Below are positions 1-6,821 of a stretch of DNA of 45,867 bases, in pieces. The notes beneath the pieces were generated by a model that worked only from the letters and a program-made list of their open reading frames with translations, had not been told where the DNA came from and made no database searches. Position 1 is the stretch's first letter; every line of letters begins with the position of its first letter. A program made the translations under genes and the position numbers. Where the stretch lies: contig USEZ01000003.1 of assembly GCA_900553775.1 (NCBI GenBank), positions 1 through 45,867 on the forward strand. Direction: 5' to 3'. This DNA is from an uncultured Slackia sp. (GTDB lineage Bacteria; Actinomycetota; Coriobacteriia; Coriobacteriales; Eggerthellaceae).

Positions 1-2
1 AG

Positions 3-1304
3 ACGATAGCTCTTTTGGCTCTGGGACTGAACACGTGCATCGGCACCGTGCTGTACAACTACGCGCTCACCCTGCTGCCTGTTTCGGTAGCCATCACGCT
101 GCTTTTCCAGTTCACCTGGATGGGCATCGTCGTCCAGCTGGTGGTCATGCGCAGACGCCCGCGTGCGGCCGAGGCGGCAGCGGCGGCTGTTATCCTGGGC
201 GGAACGCTCATGGCCAGCGGCATGTTCTCCGAATCGGTGGGCGCTCTTGACCCCGTCGGCATCGCATGCGGGCTGCTCTCGGCCGTCAGCTGCACCTTCT
301 TCATGTTCTTCTCGAGCCGCGTCGGGCGCGGCATGCCGTCCGTTCAGCGCGGGCTCGTCGTGTGCCTGGGCGCGTGCGCGCTCGGCTTCGCGCTGTGCCC
401 CGACTACTTCGCAAGCGGCGTTCTGCAGGACGGCATCTGGAAGTTCGGCCTGGTCCTGGGGCTGTGCGCCCTGTTCGTCCCCGTGGTGCTGTTCGGCATC
501 GCCACGCCGCACCTGACGCCGGGACTCTCGGCCATCATGGCGTCCTCCGAGCTTCCCTGCGGCATCGCCCTGTCCGCGCTCGTCATCGGCGAGCCGGTGG
601 AGGCGCTCCAGGCCGTCGGCATCGTCGCCATCGGATCGGTGCTGCTCGCCGCCGCATCGCGCGCGAAGCAGGCCGCCGTCTATGCGCTGATCCCGTTCCT
701 CGTCGCGTTCGGCATCGTTGCGCTGTGCCTGTCGCTTCAGGGCGGGCCGCTGTGCTCGCTTGCCGCCTTCAGCGTATGCATCGGCGCCTGCGTGATGCTC
801 GAAGTGATCCTCGTGGCCTTTTTCGGCACGCTTGCGTCGAAGGGGTACCTTTCCGCCCCCTTCTCCTTCGCGCTTGCCGTGGGGCTTCCGCGCCTGGCCG
901 CCGCGCTGGGCGACGGATGCGGCATCGCCTTGCGCGAAAGCGGGCAGGGGCCGACCGAGCTCGTCTCGGCGATCTGCCTGACGGGCATCTGCGTGCTCGC
1001 CTTCTCGCTGATAGCCGTCCTTCGCCAGGAGCGCACCATCGCCTTTCTGACGAACGAGGCTCCGCAGGCCGACGACACCGAGCGGGTGTGCGACGCCGCC
1101 GCGCACGATTTCGGCCTTTCGCCGCGCGAAACGGAGATTCTCAAGCTCATCGCGCGCGGAAACGCCGTCGATGCCGTGGCGAAAAAGCTCGTCGTATCCC
1201 CCTATACGGTGCAAACCCACGTTCAGCACATATACCGCAAGATGCAGGTGCACAAACGAAGCGAGCTTATGGACTACCTGAACCTGCACCGCGACAAGGG
1301 ATAG
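3..1304 (+). CDS. EamA-type transporter fused to a LuxR-type regulator (5' partial)
   Basis: The reading frame is open to the left edge, so the true start lies upstream. About the first 215 visible residues look like the end of one EamA/DMT repeat and a complete second one (hydrophobic helices, motif GEPVEALQAVG near its end). Four further hydrophobic segments follow (about residues 220-345), resembling the last helices of the 12-TM LuxR sensors common in Eggerthellaceae. A LuxR HTH closes the protein (FGLSPRETEILKLIARG, then SPYTVQTHVQHIYRKM). Known of the families: EamA proteins export metabolites and LuxR HTHs bind DNA. Inferred: a membrane-bound regulator whose sensor is a transporter-like fold. 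The ligand is unknown. No frameshift is seen at the junction, so the fusion appears real. Confidence 0.8.
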   Translation, partial: TIALLALGLNTCIGTVLYNYALTLLPVSVAITLLFQFTWMGIVVQLVVMRRRPRAAEAAAAAVILGGTLMASGMFSESVGALDPVGIACGLLSAVSCTFFMFFSSRVGRGMPSVQRGLVVCLGACALGFALCPDYFASGVLQDGIWKFGLVLGLCALFVPVVLFGIATPHLTPGLSAIMASSELPCGIALSALVIGEPVEALQAVGIVAIGSVLLAAASRAKQAAVYALIPFLVAFGIVALCLSLQGGPLCSLAAFSVCIGACVMLEVILVAFFGTLASKGYLSAPFSFALAVGLPRLAAALGDGCGIALRESGQGPTELVSAICLTGICVLAFSLIAVLRQERTIAFLTNEAPQADDTERVCDAAAHDFGLSPRETEILKLIARGNAVDAVAKKLVVSPYTVQTHVQHIYRKMQVHKRSELMDYLNLHRDKG

Positions 1305-1321
1305 GCGGCGCGGCGGACGAG

Positions 1322-1356
1322 CAAAAAGCGGGCCCGCCCCGAAGGACAGGCCCGCT
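1322..1356 (-). terminator. Rho-independent terminator of the PPIase gene
   Basis: An 8-bp stem (1327-1334 with 1349-1356) is followed on the minus strand by a run of five T. It lies about 40 bp past the stop of the PPIase gene. Confidence 0.75.
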
Positions 1357-1393
1357 CGATCGGCCGGGAATCGCCATGCGGGGCTGCGCGGCG

Positions 1394-1819
1394 CTATTCG
1401 GCCACTTCCACCAATTCGATTTCGAAGGTGAGGTCTTTGCCCGCAAGCTCGTGGTTCATGTCGAACACGGCGTTGTTCTCGTCGACGGAAACCACCTTCG
1501 CGGGAAACGGACCCATGGGGCCCTGGAAATACACCGTCTGGCCCACGGGAAGCTGGGCCGCGTTGGGAATCTGGGAGACGGGCACGGTTTGGACGGCCTG
1601 CGGGTTGTACTCGCCGTACGCGTCTTTCGCGGGAATGGTGACCGTCTTCTTCTCGCCGGCGGCCATGTCTTTCACCGCGGCGTCGAAGCCGGGGATCATC
1701 TGGCCTGCGCAGCAGGTGAACTCGAGCGGCTCGCCGCGGTCGTAGCTGGAATCGAACTGGGTGCCGTCGGCCAGGGTGCCGCGATAATGGGCCTTGACCT
1801 TCTTGCCTTCGTTGCTCAT
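1394..1819 (-). CDS. FKBP-type peptidyl-prolyl isomerase, SlyD-like
   Basis: This 141-residue cytoplasmic protein has the FKBP core split by an insert-in-flap domain, as in SlyD. The N-terminal motif is KVKAHYRGTLADGTQFDSS, followed by GQMIPGFDAAVKDM; the C-terminal motif is NHELAGKDLTFEIELVEV. SlyD-type proteins catalyse proline cis-trans isomerisation and act as folding chaperones. The His-rich metal-binding tail of E. coli SlyD is absent, so a role in nickel handling is unlikely. The start is supported by an AAAGGAC ribosome site. An in-frame extension reaches upstream to 2332, but it overlaps the neighbouring gene and lacks family similarity. It is probably monocistronic. Confidence 0.9.
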   Translation of the reverse strand: MSNEGKKVKAHYRGTLADGTQFDSSYDRGEPLEFTCCAGQMIPGFDAAVKDMAAGEKKTVTIPAKDAYGEYNPQAVQTVPVSQIPNAAQLPVGQTVYFQGPMGPFPAKVVSVDENNAVFDMNHELAGKDLTFEIELVEVAE

Positions 1820-1953
1820 TGAGCACGTCCTTTCAAAACGAACAATGATGCTGCGTATCATACCCGAGCAAGTGCCTCCGTACAGCGGCGGAAGGCAAAT
1901 GCATCGAAGGAGCGCGGCATGCACGGTTTCGCAAGGCCGCGACGGGCGCGCAA

Positions 1954-2448
1954 TCAGTCGAGGAACTTCGGCGGCAAGGGCTCGGCTTTCGCCATGCGGA
2001 CCGCGGCCGATATGGGCTGAAGCTTCGAGGATACGAGGAATTTCGAGGTGGCGTGGGCGAGGATGCGCCCCCGTTCGTCTTTCGAGGAGGCCTCGCTCAG
2101 GCATATCGTCGAGCCGTATTTGATCGCGCGACCCTCGGTCACGACCAGCCCCTCGTCCACCGAGCGCAGATCGGCCACGTTCAGATCGATCGTGGTGAAC
2201 CCGGCATCTTCGTCCATGCCGCAATACAGGCACCAATACGACGCGTTGTCGAGCATGGCCGCATACGCTCCGCCGTGGATCCCGCCGAACGCGTTGAGCA
2301 GATCGCGCGTCACCACCACCTCGGTCCGGCAATAATCTTTGTCGAGCTCGACCAGCTTCACGCCCAAAAGGTTGAGAAACGGGCTCGCATCGGCCAACAG
2401 CTTCACCCGTTCGATATGTTCCGGGTTAAGACGTCTCGACGAATCCAT
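1954..2448 (-). CDS. PaaI-family hotdog thioesterase
   Basis: The protein has 164 residues and a hotdog-fold pattern: the helix motif with HGGAYAAMLDNASYWCLY (about residues 58-75), then a beta-strand motif TTIDLNVADLRSVDEG. PaaI and YiiD-type members hydrolyse acyl-CoA thioesters, often phenylacetyl- or hydroxybenzoyl-CoA. The substrate cannot be predicted here. The start follows an AAAGGAG site 10 nt upstream. The gene stands alone between the PPIase gene (same strand, 134 bp downstream) and a divergent lipoprotein gene. No terminator was recognised after it, so read-through into the PPIase gene is possible. Confidence 0.85.
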   Translation of the reverse strand: MDSSRRLNPEHIERVKLLADASPFLNLLGVKLVELDKDYCRTEVVVTRDLLNAFGGIHGGAYAAMLDNASYWCLYCGMDEDAGFTTIDLNVADLRSVDEGLVVTEGRAIKYGSTICLSEASSKDERGRILAHATSKFLVSSKLQPISAAVRMAKAEPLPPKFLD

Positions 2449-2676
2449 TCGTCATGCTCCTTTCGCATCGGCCATGCCTGCGACGCCGCTTGCGCCGCAG
2501 GCCGTTTCATTCTACCCCTCGGCGTATTGGATAAAAGCGGCCGGCCGCCGCCTCCTCCCGTCAAAAACGACCGAACGTCCGGCACGGCTGCGTAAAAACG
2601 TCGCGCACGATACTATGCATGCGGGGACCGCGCCTGCATGACGGCGCGGCGAATCGACCCATCGAGGAGGGTGGAC

Positions 2677-3246
2677 ATGAAGAAAAGGAATCTGATCGCA
2701 ACGCTGTGCGTTGCGGCCGTGCTGGCCTTCGGCATGGCGCTTGCGGGCTGCGCCGCAAAACCCGATCCGGCCGAGCAGATCAAGGCCGACATCGCCGCGC
2801 AATTCGACCCGGTGAAAAACCTCGACCAAACCGCCGTCGACGAGCTCACCTCCGAATTGGAGGCCGCCAACGAGTTCGAGACCTACGGCATCGACAGCGC
2901 CGCATACGTGAACTCCATGCTTGCGGGCTTCGATTACGAGGTCGAAGACGTCGTCGTCGCCGAGGACGGAACAAGCGCCACGGCCACGGTCGCGATCACG
3001 TGCAAGTCGTTCACCGCGGCCGCCGAGCGCGCGACGGAGCTTTCGGCGGAATTCGCCGAAAGCGGCGCGATGCTCGACATGAGCATGGACGAGATGAACA
3101 AGAAGATCGGCGCCATCATGCTGCAGGCCATGGACGAAACCGAGGTGAAGACGACCGATTGCGTCTTCGACTATCGGATCGCCGACGACACGTGGATGCT
3201 CGACGGCGGAGCCGAGCAGCAGATCTACAGCGCGTTTTTCGCCTAG
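2677..3246 (+). CDS. Putative lipoprotein of unknown function
   Basis: The 189-residue product has a type II signal peptide: a basic MKKRN start, a hydrophobic core and the lipobox LAGC near residue 25. The mature part is acidic and appears all-alpha then alpha/beta, and is reminiscent of DUF5105-type lipoproteins, although I cannot assign it firmly. The chosen ATG follows a GAGGAGGG site; an in-frame ATG 39 nt upstream lacks a site and would put basic residues before the signal peptide. It is divergent from the hotdog gene and convergent with the kinase gene, with its own terminator. It is likely membrane-anchored on the outer face. Confidence 0.8.
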   Translation: MKKRNLIATLCVAAVLAFGMALAGCAAKPDPAEQIKADIAAQFDPVKNLDQTAVDELTSELEAANEFETYGIDSAAYVNSMLAGFDYEVEDVVVAEDGTSATATVAITCKSFTAAAERATELSAEFAESGAMLDMSMDEMNKKIGAIMLQAMDETEVKTTDCVFDYRIADDTWMLDGGAEQQIYSAFFA

Positions 3247-3369
3247 GAACCATCGGCCGAAAAGGCCTCATGGCAGTTCGGGCCCCGAAATCGCGCGAGG
3301 CCCGGCCGCCGGTGCAAGACGACGGCATGCCCGGCATCCCTTGCCGCATGGCCCCCGCACCGCCGAACG

Positions 3370-3402
3370 CCCCGTCTTCCGCATGCGGGAGGCGGGGTTT
3401 TT
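3370..3402 (+). terminator. Rho-independent terminator of the lipoprotein gene
   Basis: A long GC-rich hairpin (3370-3382 with 3385-3397, G-U pairs included) is followed by five T, about 120 bp past the lipoprotein stop. Confidence 0.75.
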
Positions 3403-3479
3403 CATGCCCGGATGCGCCCCATGCGCCCGCTTCGGCGTCTTCGCCGCCGCGATGCCCTTTCGCGCGGGCGGCGACGGTC

Positions 3480-4952
3480 CTATGCGACGAACGGCTCGAT
3501 CTGCCCCAGCAAGGCGAACGCGAATAGGACGTACAGCGCGAAAAACGCGGCCTGGCGCCACCAGGAAAACCGCGGGAAATGCGCAAAGCGCTCGTACAGA
3601 GGGCGTTTGTCGGCAAGCGCATACGCGAGAAAGACGATGCTCGACGCCCCGACAACCAGGTATTCGAGTACGCGAAACCACAAAGGATATGCGGCATCGT
3701 GCTCGTTCGGCGAGAACGCGGCCATGATGCAGCCGACCAGCAAAACCGCGGCGGATGCGCAAACCGCCGTGTTCCATGCGACGAACAGCGCCGCGGGCAT
3801 GCGGCTTTTCGCCTCGAAAAGCATGCGGCGCGCTTCGGAGAAGGCGGCCTTCGCCCGCGATGCCGCCGACACGCGCGGGCGGCGCGGCGGGGCGAATCCC
3901 CCTTCGCGCGCATCCAAGCCCGCCTGAGCCCTTCCCGACAGCGAGCGAGAAGGCGGACGGAATGCGCCGCAAGACGCAGGATGCGCGCCGTCGGGCGCGG
4001 CGTCGCAGCCGGCACGCAGAACGCACGGCTCCTTCGGCCCCACATCGCCCGAAGGAGCGGACGCATGCCCCGAAGGCGGCGCAGGGCGGGCAAGGCCGCA
4101 TGCGGCATGCGCTTCCGAAACGATGGCGCCGTATCCGCACGCACGGGCGGCGGCGCAGAAGGCGGCGCGCAGCTCGCGCACGTCGGCATAGCGGCGATCG
4201 GGGTCGAATTCGGTCGCGCGCATCAGCACGGCGCGCAACGGCTCGGGAATGCGCTCGTCGAAAAACCCTTCCTCGCGCACGCGCGCATCGGGCGTTTTCT
4301 CCACGAGGCAGAAATACAGGAGCATGCCGAGAGCGTACACGTCGCTGCGCACGGTGGTTTGGCCGTAGCCGAACTGCTCGGGCGGCGCATAGGCGCGCGT
4401 TCCGAAATGGCGCGTGTCATCGGCGGCGTCGTCTTTGTAAAACCGCGCGATGCCCAAATCGATAATGGTGAGGCTGTCGCGCGAAATCATGATGTTGCTC
4501 GGCTTCAAATCGCGGTGGATGATCGGCGCGTCGAAGCCTTCGTGCAGTTCGAGCACCGCATCGCACAGACGGGGAAACACATCCGCCGCAAACGCGGCGG
4601 ATGGATCGCAGCGATACACGGCATCCTGCAGCGTTTCGCCCCAGACGTATTCCATCACCACCACGTCGTCTTCGCCGAGCGTATAGCAATCGGATATGCG
4701 CGGAAGAAACCTGAAACGCCTCCCGTAGCGCTGGGCCTCGTGCATGCGCCGGTACACCGAGCCCAAACCCGCATCGCGCTTGATGTATTTGCGGATGAAC
4801 GGCCCCTGCTCGGCCCCGTTGCGCCCCATGAACATGACGCGCTGCGTGATTTCGTAGGCCGACTCTTTCAATACCGCATCGACGCGATAGCATTCTTCGC
4901 GCTGCAGGGCGTCGAGATGTTCTGACAATTCGTCGGTTTGCATGCATGCCAT
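3480..4952 (-). CDS. Membrane Ser/Thr protein kinase
   Basis: The 490-residue protein has a kinase domain at about residues 20-290: HRDLKPSN (146-153) with catalytic Asp148, DLG (165-167) in place of DFG, APPEQ (189-193) and SDVYALG (203-209). The glycine-rich loop GxGxxG is not recognisable, although Lys55 or Lys58 could serve as the ATP lysine. A Pro/Ala-rich linker (about 295-385) leads to three C-terminal hydrophobic segments, so the kinase is probably cytoplasmic and membrane-tethered. PASTA domains are absent. The HTH gene lies 56 bp upstream on the same strand; such HTH-kinase pairs recur in Firmicutes and Coriobacteriia as far as I recall. A run of nine G sits just before the start. 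Two ATGs (4952, 4943) are possible and neither has a clear ribosome site. Confidence 0.88.
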   Translation of the reverse strand: MACMQTDELSEHLDALQREECYRVDAVLKESAYEITQRVMFMGRNGAEQGPFIRKYIKRDAGLGSVYRRMHEAQRYGRRFRFLPRISDCYTLGEDDVVVMEYVWGETLQDAVYRCDPSAAFAADVFPRLCDAVLELHEGFDAPIIHRDLKPSNIMISRDSLTIIDLGIARFYKDDAADDTRHFGTRAYAPPEQFGYGQTTVRSDVYALGMLLYFCLVEKTPDARVREEGFFDERIPEPLRAVLMRATEFDPDRRYADVRELRAAFCAAARACGYGAIVSEAHAACGLARPAPPSGHASAPSGDVGPKEPCVLRAGCDAAPDGAHPASCGAFRPPSRSLSGRAQAGLDAREGGFAPPRRPRVSAASRAKAAFSEARRMLFEAKSRMPAALFVAWNTAVCASAAVLLVGCIMAAFSPNEHDAAYPLWFRVLEYLVVGASSIVFLAYALADKRPLYERFAHFPRFSWWRQAAFFALYVLFAFALLGQIEPFVA

Positions 4953-4976
4953 GGTATCAAAGAACCGCCCGGAGCA

Positions 4977-4985
4977 CCCCCCCCC
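4977..4985 (-). repeat. Homopolymer tract (C9 on plus, G9 on minus)
   Basis: Nine consecutive C on the plus strand lie 24 bp upstream of the kinase start and 23 bp after the HTH stop. On the minus strand this is a G-run in the presumed ribosome-binding region. Confidence 0.9.
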
Positions 4986-5008
4986 GCCCGTCGCGGGAAA
5001 GACGCGCT

Positions 5009-5473
5009 CTAGCACAGGGTTTCTTCCCCGAAACGGTAGAGCTCCTCGTCGGTTTTGCGCAGGGAATAGCCCTTGTCGAGGCAGAAGATGAGAATCGCAT
5101 CGCGGCGATTCTTGCAGTACAGGTCGCTTGCGCCCGATACGCGCAGCAAGCGGTTGGTTTCGCGCAGGTCGAGGCCCATGGCGAAGGCGATCTGCAGCAC
5201 TTTGTCGCGCGACGGGTTGCGCTGTCCTTTGAAAATCTGGTAGCCGAACGTTTCGTTGATTCCCGCCGCGCGCACCACGTCGATACGCTCCAGACCTTTT
5301 TCGTCGAGAAGGCCGTTCAGGCAATCGGCGAGCGACGGCTCGCCGATGCGGTGCTTCTTCGCGAACTTCGCAGGATCGGGCGACGACAGCAGTTCGTCGA
5401 GCAACTCCTCTGTCAGCGGCTCTTTCACGCGGCGCTTTCTCCTTTTTCTTCCGGCAGGCTTACTGCGTTCCAT
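5009..5473 (-). CDS. XRE-like helix-turn-helix protein paired with the kinase
   Basis: This 154-residue protein has a very basic N-terminus (RKRRKRRVK), an acidic helix (LTEELLDELLSS) and a Cro/C1-type HTH at about residues 55-110 (VVRAAGINETFGYQIFKG, then PSRDKVLQIAFAMGLDL). A conserved-looking C-terminal part follows (NRRDAILIFCLDKGYSL, ending in LYRFGEETL). It precedes the membrane kinase in the same orientation. Inferred: a regulator or adaptor that is phosphorylated by, or controls, the kinase. The C-terminal helical part is unlike a plain repressor, so a protein-interaction role is also possible. A GAAGGAC site precedes the ATG. Confidence 0.8.
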   Translation of the reverse strand: MERSKPAGRKRRKRRVKEPLTEELLDELLSSPDPAKFAKKHRIGEPSLADCLNGLLDEKGLERIDVVRAAGINETFGYQIFKGQRNPSRDKVLQIAFAMGLDLRETNRLLRVSGASDLYCKNRRDAILIFCLDKGYSLRKTDEELYRFGEETLC

Positions 5474-5494
5474 GCTCGATAATGTCCTTCGCCA

Positions 5495-5519
5495 GCAAAA
5501 CGGGCGACGAGCGCCCGTT
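5495..5519 (-). terminator. Terminator between the Ltp gene and the HTH gene
   Basis: A perfect 8-bp stem (5499-5506 with 5512-5519) with a 5-nt loop is followed on the minus strand by TTTT. It separates the Ltp gene from the HTH-kinase pair, so the latter may have its own promoter or depend on read-through. Confidence 0.65.
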
Positions 5520-5535
5520 CGAACAACATCCCGAC

Positions 5536-6393
5536 TTACAGGTTTTCCACGGCGTAGCCCGCTTCTTCCTGGGTGAACTTCTCGCCATACTCGGACGTAA
5601 GCTGGTCGCGGATGGCCTCGGGGGACATGCTCATAGTTTCCTGATAGCTTCTGGCCTTTGCGAGAGCGTTCGCGTTCCAGTCGGCATTCACGTTGTCGAC
5701 GGCGTATTGGGCCGCTTCGGCGGAAAACTTCTCGCCGTACTCGGACGTAAGCTGATCGTAGAGGCCCGCTTTGGACATATGCATCGTGTCATTATACGAT
5801 TGCGCCTTTTTCAGAGCGGATCTGTACTCCGCGGGAACCTCGGGCTCGGCTTCGGATGCAAGGCCTTGCCCCTCGGACGCGGCGGGCGCATCGGCAGGCG
5901 CCGCGGCGTCGGATGCAGGGGCGTCGTCCGAAGAAACGGAAACGCCTTCCGCGGACACGACGCCTTCGTCGAGCTGCTTGGACGCCTCGTCGAGCGCGCT
6001 GCTGAACATGGCCTGCGTGGCCAAAACGATGACGAGCGAGAGCGCATTGAGCACGACGGCCGCGACGGCCATGCCTTTGCCCACCTTCTTGCCTTTCACG
6101 ATGCCCGCCAGGCCGACGATGGCAAAAATCAGGCCGAGCAGCGCGAGAAGGAGCGCGAAGTTGTTGATGATCGGCAGAAACGAGGTCAGCAAGGCGATGA
6201 TGCCGAGCACCAGGCCGGCGACCGCCATGCCGGAACGCGACGGAACGTAGGCGGACGGCTGGACGCCGGGATATCCGCCCTGCTGCGGCGCGTACTGGTG
6301 GTTTCCCTGGTAGGGATGGTATTGGGCGGCATGGGCCTGGGGCGCGTGCGTCGTGGGCTCATGAGGCGTCTGCCGCGGTCCTGCGTTGTTCAT
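5536..6393 (-). CDS. DUF4190/Ltp-domain membrane protein with two superinfection-immunity-like repeats
   Basis: The 285-residue protein starts with a Pro/Gln/His/Tyr-rich cytoplasmic segment (1-52), followed by a DUF4190-like pair of hydrophobic helices (about 55-130) and an Ala/Ser/Asp/Glu-rich linker. Two copies of the Ltp (PF07553-type) domain follow, with shared motifs (QLTSEYGEKF and AVDNV/AVENL) near residues 190-235 and 240-285. Known of the family: the domain was named from the phage TP-J34 superinfection-exclusion lipoprotein Ltp, but it is also common in chromosomal proteins of unknown role. Here no lipobox is present and anchoring is by transmembrane helices. An AAAGGAA site supports the start. 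It lies upstream of the HTH-kinase pair on the same strand. Confidence 0.85.
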   Translation of the reverse strand: MNNAGPRQTPHEPTTHAPQAHAAQYHPYQGNHQYAPQQGGYPGVQPSAYVPSRSGMAVAGLVLGIIALLTSFLPIINNFALLLALLGLIFAIVGLAGIVKGKKVGKGMAVAAVVLNALSLVIVLATQAMFSSALDEASKQLDEGVVSAEGVSVSSDDAPASDAAAPADAPAASEGQGLASEAEPEVPAEYRSALKKAQSYNDTMHMSKAGLYDQLTSEYGEKFSAEAAQYAVDNVNADWNANALAKARSYQETMSMSPEAIRDQLTSEYGEKFTQEEAGYAVENL

Positions 6394-6821
6394 CCAAGGT
6401 TCCTTTCGTTGTCAAAACACGATATGCAGCGCCAATGCTACGGAAATGCCTTGCGAAAAACATTAGCTGCGAGCTAATGGCGCGAAACGGCGCGGCGCCC
6501 GAATCAGCCCCGGAAGCGGCTGCGAGAACGGTTGCGCCGCGATGGAGCGGCATGCGCACGATGCATGGAAATCGGCTTTCACCAGGGGTGTTTTTTCGCA
6601 TGGACGATGCGGCGCCAACGGCCGCATCGGGCGGCGCAAGGCTCGCGAACACGGGCAGACGGCACATTCGCAGCGGATTCGGACATTTCGCCACGCCTGC
6701 CCGCCGCGGTTCCGGCATATTCGCCGCGACTTCCCCAGGCGCCTTCCGGCATCGCGCACGGCGGGCTTCGCCTCGGCGACAAATAACGCGCACGAATGGC
6801 AGACGAGAGGAAGGATTCTCC
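6394..6821. other. 428-bp intergenic region with a perfect palindrome
   Basis: This lies between the divergent Ltp gene and the SpaA adhesin gene. The palindrome CATTAGCT-GCG-AGCTAATG at 6461-6479 could be an operator for either gene. No convincing gene was found. The plus-strand frame of the adhesin stays open upstream to 6435, but that stretch has no signal peptide and no ribosome site. Confidence 0.5.

Noticed and set aside
266..1822. A 518-codon Arg/Ala-rich plus-strand frame crossing two genes
   Set aside because: Out-of-frame reading of the LuxR fusion running into the antisense of the PPIase gene.
6435..6821. N-terminal extension of the SpaA adhesin
   Set aside because: The extra residues are Arg/Ala-rich without a signal peptide, whereas GTG 6822 has a strong ribosome site directly before the signal peptide.
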